Shown one piece after another: positions 7,720 through 14,994 of a DNA stretch of 19,441 nucleotides. The stretch spans positions 1 through 19,441 of the forward strand of contig CAZUPR010000023.1 in NCBI GenBank assembly GCA_964622305.1. The letters are read 5' to 3'. Position 1 is the stretch's first letter. Every line of letters starts with the position of its first letter. This DNA comes from SKKY01 sp964622305 (lineage in GTDB: Bacteria; Bacillota; Peptococcia; Peptococcales; SKKY01). Made by a program: the position numbers and the translations under genes. The notes below the pieces were generated by a model. That model was not told where the DNA came from, ran no database searches, and saw nothing but the letters and a program-made list of their open reading frames with translations.

Positions 7720-8343
7720 CTAGTTAAAGCCCTTTACCTGGTACTCAGCCAAAAGACTGGTTATAACAAACTTCTCATCCTCAGATTCTCCACCTATATA
7801 CTCTTGCTTAACCATACCCAAATCTGGTTTATAGTAAATCATCAGGTAGTCTGAATCTGATGCATATTCAACTTTTATGGAAACACAGTTCTCAAAAATA
7901 CCGGCGTCTGTATCCACTGCTTCTGTAAGTGAAAGAACTGTGTACTTAATGCCGTTAGTTTCCCAGCTTTGTTTTTCCTTAATGGGCGCCTGCAGAATGG
8001 TTTGATCCCTGTTGGCTTCTGCATCCAAAAGGCTTACTGATTCTTCATAAAAATCTTCCTGGCTGTAAACAACTGTTGCCTTTTGATCATCCAACTCATA
8101 AACAACTCCCATGGTTGTGCCGGGATTGCTTTCCATCAGCTGTACTCTCTGCCCCTCTTTGTATAAAACTTTTCTTTCAAGGCCCGCAAACTCATTGCCA
8201 TAGCCATTATATTTCCAGTAGTTACCCTCCTCAAAGGCTAAAAGCCTGGAAAGTTCTATTTCTTTATCTCCCTTTTGTCCACATGCTGACAAGGACAAAA
8301 GTAAAACTGTTAACAAAAGGAAAATTCCTATTTTCTTTTTCAT
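7720..8343 (-). CDS. Hypothetical lipoprotein (207 aa)
   Basis: A secreted, lipid-anchored protein. It has a basic N terminus (MKKK), a hydrophobic stretch and a clear lipobox LSAC with the modified Cys21. The mature part of about 187 residues is acidic and looks like a beta-rich extracytoplasmic domain, with EEGNYWKYNGYGNEF near its start and DYLMIYYKPDLGMVKQEY near its end. I do not recognise a named family, and the substrate or partner is unknown. The ATG at 8343 follows GAGGAG with short spacing. It lies 43 bases after the PP2C phosphatase gene, with a possible -10 element in between, and is followed by a small membrane protein gene. Confidence 0.8.
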   Translation of the reverse strand: MKKKIGIFLLLTVLLLSLSACGQKGDKEIELSRLLAFEEGNYWKYNGYGNEFAGLERKVLYKEGQRVQLMESNPGTTMGVVYELDDQKATVVYSQEDFYEESVSLLDAEANRDQTILQAPIKEKQSWETNGIKYTVLSLTEAVDTDAGIFENCVSIKVEYASDSDYLMIYYKPDLGMVKQEYIGGESEDEKFVITSLLAEYQVKGFN

Positions 8344-8374
8344 TTTCTCCTCACTCCTTCTTAATCCTTACTTC

Positions 8375-8380
8375 ATTATA
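8375..8380 (-). promoter_or_regulatory. Possible internal -10 element before the lipoprotein gene
   Basis: A perfect TATAAT on the minus strand in the 43-base spacer. No good -35 hexamer is found 16-18 bases upstream; TTGGAA is present but 23 bases away. It could give the lipoprotein-mecA-nth group separate expression, but the evidence is a single hexamer. Confidence 0.35.
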
Positions 8381-8386
8381 CTAGAT

Positions 8387-9877
8387 TCAAGCTAAACTCT
8401 CTATTCCAACCCATAAAACGTCATCACTTATATTATCGGGTCTGGCAAAGTAGTTCTTAATATATTCTTTTTGATCCTCCATGTCCAGCTTAAAAACCTT
8501 ATCGGCAAAAATTTTATCCTGAATTTTTTTATCAAAACCATCGGTAAAGAGATATATCCTGTCGCCAGGTTTGAAATCATGGACTATTGTGTCAAAGGCT
8601 AAATCTGGCAGTTTACCCCCAATTGGCGGCCCCTTTAAAATGCTTTGAGTGGGACTGCCCTTTCTTTCTATAATATATTCATTAATACCAGCGCTGGTTA
8701 TAGTAATTTTTTCTTCCTTAAAATCTATTTTAAAACAAATAGCAGCAACAAATTCCTCCTCAAAAAGACTATGAAACTCTTCATGAATCATATTAAGGAA
8801 GGTCTCTGGATCAGTCGTTTTGGTAATAACATAGTTAATTATAACCTTGACTGCCGAATTTAAGAGGGCCGCCGATACACCACTGCCATTGGAATCACCC
8901 AGGAAACCAACCATCTCATCTTTACCTGTACGGAAGATGTGAAAGAAGTCACCGGAAACAACCTGTTTAGGCAGATAGACAGTCTGAAAATTAATCTTTT
9001 CTAAATCTACTGGATATTTTTCCATCCTGACCTTCTGTATCTTAGAAGCCTTATCCATCTCAGCCCTTATAAGACTTATATCTCTTACCGTAAGCTGAAT
9101 AACGTCATTACCTAAAAAGTCTAATCTATTGGCCGTAATGTTAGTATAAATTTTTTTCTTATCCTTTTTCTGTAAAACTATCTCAGTTTCTACTTTTAAG
9201 AGTCTTCCATTTTGCAGGCTTCTGATAGCCTTATCAGCCCTCTGATTATAATCTTTATCCACTATTGATTTCAAAGATAAATTCTTTAATTCCTCTTGGC
9301 GATAGCCTAAAAGTTTAATAATTTCAGAATTATGCATGATAACCTTACCTTTTTGAACCACAAGAACCCCATAGGGTGACAATTCAAAAAGTCTGCGATA
9401 GGTTTTTTCCTGAGTCTGTAAATGCTCTTCAAAGCTCTTTTGCTGACTTATATCTCTGATTTTTATAATTATTAAAGCAAGCTTAGACTCTGAATCTAAG
9501 ATAGGCTTAAAGTAAAACTCCAGATGCTTATTCAGGGCTTGTGAAAAAATCTGGCTGGTTTTTTCTTTTTTTTCTTCAAGAAGCTGGTCAATTATAGAAG
9601 CGTCAACCTGACCTGTCTCCTGAAAAAGCTCAAAAAAGTTCAACCCTCTCATTTCTTCCCGGCTCTTACCAAAAAGTTCATAGCCCGCCTTATTGAAAAA
9701 AGCAATGGAAGAATCTGGCCTGATTACCCCAATTGCCTCGGGAATGCTGTCGACTATTTCATCCATGAGAAGAATATGCTCGACAAGGCCTTTTTCCAGA
9801 CGATAAATCTCATCCTTATTTTTTTCCTTAGCTTCTGCAAGTTCTTTAACTCTTGATATCTGCTTAGCTACTCCCAT
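8387..9877 (-). CDS. PAS-PAS-PP2C serine phosphatase (RsbU/SpoIIE type)
   Basis: A 496-residue cytoplasmic signalling protein. A short coiled coil (about 1-35) precedes two PAS domains (about 36-150, ending IIKIRDISQQ, and about 157-270, ending QLTVRDISLI), then a SpoIIE-type PP2C phosphatase domain (about 290-495). Family members dephosphorylate STAS-domain anti-anti-sigma factors in partner-switching pathways. The metal-binding acids are kept in VSGDFF, FLGDSNGSG, LFTDGFDK and SDDVLW. Two family signatures are altered: GHG is GSG, and SAGH is SAGI. There is no membrane segment, so the stimulus is probably internal. No partner (RsbV, RsbW or sigma factor) is nearby. The ATG at 9877 has AAAGGAG six bases upstream and its own extended -10 promoter. 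Confidence 0.88.
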   Translation of the reverse strand: MGVAKQISRVKELAEAKEKNKDEIYRLEKGLVEHILLMDEIVDSIPEAIGVIRPDSSIAFFNKAGYELFGKSREEMRGLNFFELFQETGQVDASIIDQLLEEKKEKTSQIFSQALNKHLEFYFKPILDSESKLALIIIKIRDISQQKSFEEHLQTQEKTYRRLFELSPYGVLVVQKGKVIMHNSEIIKLLGYRQEELKNLSLKSIVDKDYNQRADKAIRSLQNGRLLKVETEIVLQKKDKKKIYTNITANRLDFLGNDVIQLTVRDISLIRAEMDKASKIQKVRMEKYPVDLEKINFQTVYLPKQVVSGDFFHIFRTGKDEMVGFLGDSNGSGVSAALLNSAVKVIINYVITKTTDPETFLNMIHEEFHSLFEEEFVAAICFKIDFKEEKITITSAGINEYIIERKGSPTQSILKGPPIGGKLPDLAFDTIVHDFKPGDRIYLFTDGFDKKIQDKIFADKVFKLDMEDQKEYIKNYFARPDNISDDVLWVGIESLA

Positions 9878-9909
9878 AAATGACTCCTTTAATTAAGGTC
9901 TTTCACTCT

Positions 9910-9918
9910 ATTATAACA
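9910..9918 (-). promoter_or_regulatory. Extended -10 promoter for the PP2C phosphatase gene
   Basis: TGTTATAAT on the minus strand (TG-N-TATAAT) lies about 30 bases upstream of the ATG at 9877. No good -35 is seen; that position falls inside the terminator hairpin of the preceding operon. Extended -10 promoters can work without a -35 element. Confidence 0.55.
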
Positions 9919-9944
9919 AAAAAAGCCGGTTAATACCCGGCTTT
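9918..9944 (-). terminator. Rho-independent terminator after hpt
   Basis: A perfect 8-bp stem, AAAGCCGG/CCGGCTTT, with a 7-base loop (9922-9944), followed on the minus strand by a T run at 9918-9924. It ends the pilus-hpt transcript 27 bases after the hpt stop. The T run overlaps the next gene's extended -10 element by its final base. Confidence 0.88.
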
Positions 9945-9970
9945 AAGATTATTTATCAAATGTTTAACTT

Positions 9971-10495
9971 TTATTCACTATAAACTCCAACGTATTTCAG
10001 ATTCCTATATTTACCGGCAAAATCCAGGCCATAGCCAACAGCAAACTTATCAGGTATTACATAACCTACGTAATCAGGGACAATATTTACAGTTCTGCGT
10101 TCCTTTTTATCCAGGAAGGTACAAACTTTTACGCTCTTTGCGCCACGGTTAACAAAACTTTTCAAGAGATATTGCAAGGTTAACCCTGAGTCAACAATAT
10201 CTTCTATTATCAGAACATTCTTACCTTCTGCAGATTCATCTAAGTCCTTTAAAATTCTTACTATCCCGGATGATTCTGTAGATGTACCATAACTGGAGAC
10301 CGCCATAAAATCTATTTCCAGGGGCAATTTAATTTCTCTGATCAAATCTGAAGCAAAAAGAACTGATCCTTTTAAGATAGCCACACAAAGAAGGTCTTTA
10401 CCTTCATAGTCTCTGGTTATTTGTTGGCCTAGTTCTTTAACCTTGCTAATTATTTCTTCTTCACTTACCAAAATTTCACTTATGTTTTTTTCCAA
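9971..10495 (-). CDS. hpt: Hypoxanthine phosphoribosyltransferase
   Basis: Purine salvage enzyme making IMP or GMP from hypoxanthine or guanine and PRPP. It is 174 residues, a normal length. The PRPP-binding motif VLIIEDIVDSGLT (about 94-106) has the adjacent acidic pair and later Asp; the flexible loop SSYGTSTESSG (about 67-77) and the C-terminal DKFAVGYGLDFAGKYRN match the family. The start is TTG at 10495, supported by GGGAGG eight bases upstream. Unusually, hpt is not with tilS and ftsH but is the last gene of the pilus operon, 37 bases after pilT with no terminator between them. Confidence 0.95.
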   Translation of the reverse strand: MEKNISEILVSEEEIISKVKELGQQITRDYEGKDLLCVAILKGSVLFASDLIREIKLPLEIDFMAVSSYGTSTESSGIVRILKDLDESAEGKNVLIIEDIVDSGLTLQYLLKSFVNRGAKSVKVCTFLDKKERRTVNIVPDYVGYVIPDKFAVGYGLDFAGKYRNLKYVGVYSE

Positions 10496-10532
10496 ATTGC
10501 TTTCCTCCCAAAAAGAACTTTTTTAAATTTTG

Positions 10533-11567
10533 TTAAACTATTAGCTCTGACATATGTTCATCTGCTGTTTCTTGCCTGATTTTTCCTGCCGTTACCAAGT
10601 TTTTCAAATACATGTCCATGGTGATCATTCCCAGTTTGCTGCTGGTTTGGATAACATTCTGGAGCTGGTGGGTTTTACCTTCTCTAATCAGGCTTCTGAC
10701 AGCATGATTGGCCAACATAATTTCAAAGGCAGCCACTCTACCATTATTGGTGATATTTTTTAAAAGCAACTGTGAAATGACTCCTTCAAGAACTGAGCCT
10801 AATTGCGAACGGATTTGTCCTTGCTGGTGTGGTGGAAAAACGTCAATAATCCTGTCTATGGTTTTGGTAGCACCCAGAGTGTGGAGGGTGGAAATAACCA
10901 AGTGGCCTGTTTCAGCTGCCATTATCGCTGCACTTATAGTTTCAAAGTCTCTCATTTCGCCAACTAAAATTACGTCTGGGTCCTGTCTTAAAGAGGCTCT
11001 GACTCCATTGGAGAAAGTCTTGGTGTCTGACTTTACCTCCCTCTGCTTGATTAAGCTCTTATTATTTTCAAAAATATACTCAATTGGGTCTTCCAGGGTA
11101 ATAATGTGACGGTTTTCATTTTTGTTTATCTCATTTATTATAGCGGCCATGGTGGTTGATTTACCAGAACCCGTTGGCCCTGTTACTAAAATAAGTCCAT
11201 TTTTCTTTCTGCTTAAGCTCTTAAAAACTTCCGGCATACCCATCTTGTCAATTTCAGGAGCTTCTGTATTGATAAGCCTCATAGTAACAGCGTGATTGCC
11301 CCGCTCCTTAAAAATATTAATCCGGAAACGCTGGTCATAAATCAAATGGGCAAAATCAGCCTCTCCATCTTCCTCATATTCTTTTTTTAAAAGACTTGTA
11401 GAAATTTCATCAATAAATTCACCTATAGTTTCACTGTCCAGTGGGGCAAACTCCGTTCTGACCAGAGTCCCGTTAAGGCGAATAATGGGTGGAGTAGCAG
11501 CACTTAAGTGAATATCTGACGCCTTATTTTCAATAGCCATCTTTACTGTTGAAAGTATTCTCTCCAT
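10533..11567 (-). CDS. pilT: Type IV pilus retraction ATPase PilT
   Basis: Hexameric cytoplasmic ATPase that disassembles and retracts type IV pili; 344 residues, the usual PilT length. Visible are the N-terminal PAS-like region with ASDIHLS, Walker A GPTGSGKST (about 130-138), the Asp box LEDPIEY, Walker B DPDVILVGEMRD, the His box GHLVISTLHT, and the PilT-specific AVRSLIREGK near the C terminus. That last motif corresponds to the AIRNLIRE segment needed for retraction. The ATG at 11567 follows AAGGAGG seven bases upstream. PilT argues that this locus makes retractile type IV pili rather than a type II secretion or competence pseudopilus. Confidence 0.93.
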   Translation of the reverse strand: MERILSTVKMAIENKASDIHLSAATPPIIRLNGTLVRTEFAPLDSETIGEFIDEISTSLLKKEYEEDGEADFAHLIYDQRFRINIFKERGNHAVTMRLINTEAPEIDKMGMPEVFKSLSRKKNGLILVTGPTGSGKSTTMAAIINEINKNENRHIITLEDPIEYIFENNKSLIKQREVKSDTKTFSNGVRASLRQDPDVILVGEMRDFETISAAIMAAETGHLVISTLHTLGATKTIDRIIDVFPPHQQGQIRSQLGSVLEGVISQLLLKNITNNGRVAAFEIMLANHAVRSLIREGKTHQLQNVIQTSSKLGMITMDMYLKNLVTAGKIRQETADEHMSELIV

Positions 11568-11582
11568 AAATAAGCCTCCTTT

Positions 11583-12341
11583 TTAATTCTCAAAGGGGTT
11601 GCTGTTACCGGTTTGCCAATTTTGAATATTTTGCAGCTGTATTTTTGCCTCTGGCGTAGGAACTGTGTATAGAATATAGACGCACTCGGCCATAACCCTG
11701 CCATCAAAGAGCTCTGTAAGATTAATATCAAGAACCCGGGTTATCTCTATTTCTTCATAGGGGCTTTCACCGGGTAAAACTGTAGCCGGATCTCTTTCTG
11801 CCAGGATTCTTTCTGTTAAGAGTCCCAACTCTTCTGCACTGCCAAAATATTGGGCAAGTTCTCCTTCTTCTTCAAGTTTACGAATGGTCAAATCCTGAAT
11901 CTGTGTCATATTGGGTTGAAATTCCATGTAGTTTAGAGTATTCATAACTCCCCGGTAATTTCCTACCAAAGTAACCTTACCAGGCAGAGCATAAAAACTT
12001 CCAAGATCTTCTATGGGATCGGTTGTGTAAGAGGCCATGATAAGACCCTCTTTTTTTACCTTTTCTGTCAAGTTAACCAAAAAAGCTCCGTCAGAAAGAT
12101 CGTGATTTAATTTTTCCTGAATATGGGCAACTTCTTCCCTTAAAAGGCCCAGCTGGTTTTCACTGCTTTTTAAGTCAGAAATGGCTTGTTCTAAAAGCTT
12201 GTTTTCCTGAATTAAGCTGGCCTTCTGGCTAAGCAAGTCTGTTTTTGTCTTTTGAAAACCAAAAAGAACAAAATAAATATAGAAGACACAGGCTATTACT
12301 ACTACTAAAATTAATAAAAACTTTTTCATTTTGGGCTTCAT
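11583..12341 (-). CDS. pilO: PilO-like pilus assembly protein
   Basis: A 252-residue bitopic membrane protein with a short basic cytoplasmic tail (MKPKMKK), one membrane helix (about 8-28), a coiled coil (about 32-75) and an extracytoplasmic alpha/beta domain. This topology and its position after pilN identify PilO, which pairs with PilN to link the cytoplasmic motor to the growing pilus. A sequence of about 60 residues in the middle (YFGSAEELGLLTERILAERD and nearby) seems to be an insertion compared with a minimal PilO fold. The ATG shares one base with the upstream stop (TAATG), indicating translational coupling; AAAGGAGG also lies about ten bases upstream. No pilP follows. Confidence 0.75.
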   Translation of the reverse strand: MKPKMKKFLLILVVVIACVFYIYFVLFGFQKTKTDLLSQKASLIQENKLLEQAISDLKSSENQLGLLREEVAHIQEKLNHDLSDGAFLVNLTEKVKKEGLIMASYTTDPIEDLGSFYALPGKVTLVGNYRGVMNTLNYMEFQPNMTQIQDLTIRKLEEEGELAQYFGSAEELGLLTERILAERDPATVLPGESPYEEIEITRVLDINLTELFDGRVMAECVYILYTVPTPEAKIQLQNIQNWQTGNSNPFEN

Positions 12342-13729
12342 TATTGTCCATCCTCCTTTATTTCAACTGTAATAAAAAAGGAATTCATTTTATGCTCCGG
12401 CAGCCAGCCAATATGGCTTACGCTGACAGCTTCAACCAGAGGGTCTTCATTTAACTTATAGACAAATTTACTAATAGCCTCTAAATCTTTGGTCCTGCCC
12501 TCAAGCTGCATCATTTTGGGAACCTTTTCGTAAATTTTTACCTGATTTGCCTGCTCTTCTTCATCTGTAAGATCTTTAGCAAAGAGCGATACTTTTGTAT
12601 AAATTATCTGTCTGGGAATATATCTTTCTATATTTCTCAGATTAGCAACCCTCTTATAAGAGTTATCCATCAAATCATGGAAGGCATCTAATTGCTGATA
12701 GATGTTCATAATCTCTATTTCAGCAGGCTGCATCATCATAACCTGATTCTCAAGGTTATAATTCTGGGCCTGTAAGGCCTCCACTTCTTCCTTGTGCTTC
12801 TGATTGCTTGCAAAGAGAAACCAAAGAGGTAAAATCAAAAGAGCCAAAAGTGCAGGAATGGCAAATTTCATAAATCTTTTTTGCTTCCTGGTCTTTTCTC
12901 TGGCGGCATAATCTTCCGGTATAAAGTTCAGACTCTCACTGGCTGGAGCTTCTATATATTTCCAGTCAAATGAAGCCGTGGAGGGACGATAAACTTTCAA
13001 AGGAATATTTTCTAAAATAGCAGCCTCTATATCATCCCGGTCATAATTACCAAGCAAAAGAAGGGCAGCCAAATTTTTTCCAAAGTTACGGGACGAATAG
13101 TAATCCATATAACCGCGGATTTCATTTAAGAGACCATCATAAAAATTATTTTGTAATAATTCATTATTATCCAGGGGAAATTCTGCCAGCATAAAGATTT
13201 TTTTATTTTTCAGAATGCAAATCCTTGAATATTGTCCATCATCCTCAAGAATCATCAGTTCAGGCTCATCAATTTGAGAATAAACCCTTTCATAGACAAC
13301 CGGGATAATATCCACGAAGTTTATAGTAACCGACAGGTTTTCAAGAATCTCTACAAGTCTTGTGAGAACCCCTTTTTTAATAGCAGCCAGGGCGATGTCC
13401 CAAAAGAATTGTCCATTCTCATCATATTTTTCCAGGATTTTGTAGCGGATATCATACTCCTCCGGATCAACCGATAAGTATTCTCCCTTTTCAAATTCCA
13501 TCATTTTTTCAAAATCGTCGATGGGCATAAAAGGAACCTTTACCACCCGGTAGAGAATACCTCTTTGGGAAAAAATAAGGTTTACTTCTTTAATCCCGGT
13601 CATTTCTTCTGACATAATTTTAGCCAGAGAATCTGAACTTGTAAGAGGCAGGGAAAAAGATTTTTCTTCCTTATTTTCCAGAGCTATAATGATTTGTGAA
13701 TCCGTTAGCCTGATATAATTTTTACCCAT
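12341..13729 (-). CDS. pilMN: PilM-PilN fusion (GspL-like) pilus assembly protein
   Basis: A 462-residue protein joining two normally separate pilus proteins. Residues about 1-260 form a degenerate actin-like PilM domain; the usual N-terminal nucleotide-binding DIG motif is not visible (MGKNYIRLTDSQ instead). Residues 266-274, SLNFIPEDY, resemble the PilN N-terminal peptide (INLLP-type) that docks into PilM in other species. A membrane helix follows at about 288-308, then a coiled coil (about 310-335) and the extracytoplasmic PilN ferredoxin-like domain. The order matches GspL of type II secretion systems. The ORF is uninterrupted, with good SDs only at the start of PilM. It lies between pilC and pilO, where pilM and pilN normally sit. 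Confidence 0.8.
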   Translation of the reverse strand: MGKNYIRLTDSQIIIALENKEEKSFSLPLTSSDSLAKIMSEEMTGIKEVNLIFSQRGILYRVVKVPFMPIDDFEKMMEFEKGEYLSVDPEEYDIRYKILEKYDENGQFFWDIALAAIKKGVLTRLVEILENLSVTINFVDIIPVVYERVYSQIDEPELMILEDDGQYSRICILKNKKIFMLAEFPLDNNELLQNNFYDGLLNEIRGYMDYYSSRNFGKNLAALLLLGNYDRDDIEAAILENIPLKVYRPSTASFDWKYIEAPASESLNFIPEDYAAREKTRKQKRFMKFAIPALLALLILPLWFLFASNQKHKEEVEALQAQNYNLENQVMMMQPAEIEIMNIYQQLDAFHDLMDNSYKRVANLRNIERYIPRQIIYTKVSLFAKDLTDEEEQANQVKIYEKVPKMMQLEGRTKDLEAISKFVYKLNEDPLVEAVSVSHIGWLPEHKMNSFFITVEIKEDGQ

Positions 13730-13747
13730 AAGATAACTCCTGTCTCT

Positions 13748-14980
13748 TTAAATATTTGTAAAAATAGTGAGCATTGGTAAGGCAACAGACACTATTAAGA
13801 GTCCAACAATCACACCAATTACCAACATCAAAATTGGTTCTGCCAGAGAAATAAGTTTATTGATGCCCAGTTCAACTTCTTTATCATAATAGTCAACCAG
13901 CTTCTCTGTAAGGTTTTGCATCTGACCCGTCTCTTCGCCAATTGAAATCATCTGAATAAGTATGTCATCAAAAAACTGGTTCCTGCTCAGGTTCTCACTA
14001 ATAGACTCACCCCTCTGCAGGCCGGTAATAGTTGTATCTATACTGTCCTCAGCCAAAGGGCTGCCGACAATGCTTTTTAATAAAACCAAACCTTGAAGGA
14101 TTGAAAAGCCACTTATAGTAAAGACAAACATGGCCATGGCAAACCTAAGGCTGATAATGTTTTTTCTAACTATACCAAGTAAAGGAATTTTAAAGATAAC
14201 CCTGTCAAGGAGTCTCTTGCCTCTTTCTTTTGAAAAAAAGTTTTTAATTCCCATAAAAGCTAAAAATAGAAGGGGAATTATTATATAAAAATAATTCTTT
14301 ATTGCAAAAGAAATGGCAATTATTGCTTTAGTCAGAAAGAAAAGTTCACCACCTGATGTTTCTACTATATTAATGACCATAGGCAAAAGGAAGTTAACAA
14401 AAAAGATAACTAAAACCAGGGCCATAGCCAAAACAATCATTGGATAAACAGCTGCTGATTTTACCTTTTTTTGCAGCATATTTTCCTTTTCGTAGTAATC
14501 AGCCATACTCCTTAATACTATGTCTATTTTCCCTGTTGATTCACCGGCTTTAACCATTCCAGCCAGAATAGGCGGAAAAAGTGAGGCCGGTTCTTCCATC
14601 GACTCTGAAATAGTTAAGCCTCTTTCAATAGCATTAATCATTCTTTCGATTTCTGATCTGGTATTTTTATCCGGTACCTGAAGTTTTAAAACCTGCAGTC
14701 CCTTAATGGTGCTTATCCCGGAATCCATAATTACTGACAACTGACGGCAAAAGTGGCTCAGCACGTCTGCGCCCAGTTCCTTTTTCTTCCTGTTCATAAA
14801 CTTACCAAAGAAAGGAAGTGAGCCCAAAGAAGCCGCCTGTCCCTTGTCTTCCACAATCTCGATAGGAGTAAGGCCCTGGCCTCTGACCATTAGCATGGCA
14901 TCCTTAGTGCTGGATGCTTCCAGCTGGCCACTATTAATTTTTCCATCCTTGCTCATAGCCCTGTACTTATATAGTGCCAT
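13748..14980 (-). CDS. pilC: Type IV pilus inner-membrane platform protein PilC
   Basis: A 410-residue polytopic membrane protein of the GspF/PilC family, the platform on which the PilB and PilT motors act. It starts with the typical MALYKYRAMSKDGKINSGQ. Two T2SSF repeats follow, each with a conserved start (HFCRQLSVIMDSGIS and LRFAMAMFVFTISGFSI) and a GESTGK or GEETGQ motif. Membrane helices lie at about 168-195, 215-245 and 375-402. The ATG at 14980 has AGGAGAG six bases upstream. It lies 14 bases after pilB and 18 before pilMN. Confidence 0.95.
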   Translation of the reverse strand: MALYKYRAMSKDGKINSGQLEASSTKDAMLMVRGQGLTPIEIVEDKGQAASLGSLPFFGKFMNRKKKELGADVLSHFCRQLSVIMDSGISTIKGLQVLKLQVPDKNTRSEIERMINAIERGLTISESMEEPASLFPPILAGMVKAGESTGKIDIVLRSMADYYEKENMLQKKVKSAAVYPMIVLAMALVLVIFFVNFLLPMVINIVETSGGELFFLTKAIIAISFAIKNYFYIIIPLLFLAFMGIKNFFSKERGKRLLDRVIFKIPLLGIVRKNIISLRFAMAMFVFTISGFSILQGLVLLKSIVGSPLAEDSIDTTITGLQRGESISENLSRNQFFDDILIQMISIGEETGQMQNLTEKLVDYYDKEVELGINKLISLAEPILMLVIGVIVGLLIVSVALPMLTIFTNI

Positions 14981-14994
14981 AGCTTACTCTCCTG

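Noticed and set aside
10500..10532. Possible hairpin AAAAAG/CTTTTT between pilT and hpt
   Set aside because: It is AT-only apart from one pair, has a 2-base loop, and is too weak to be a terminator.
11543..11731. Minus-strand 62-codon ORF between pilO and pilT
   Set aside because: It is an alternative frame of the pilO 3' end and overlaps the pilT start.
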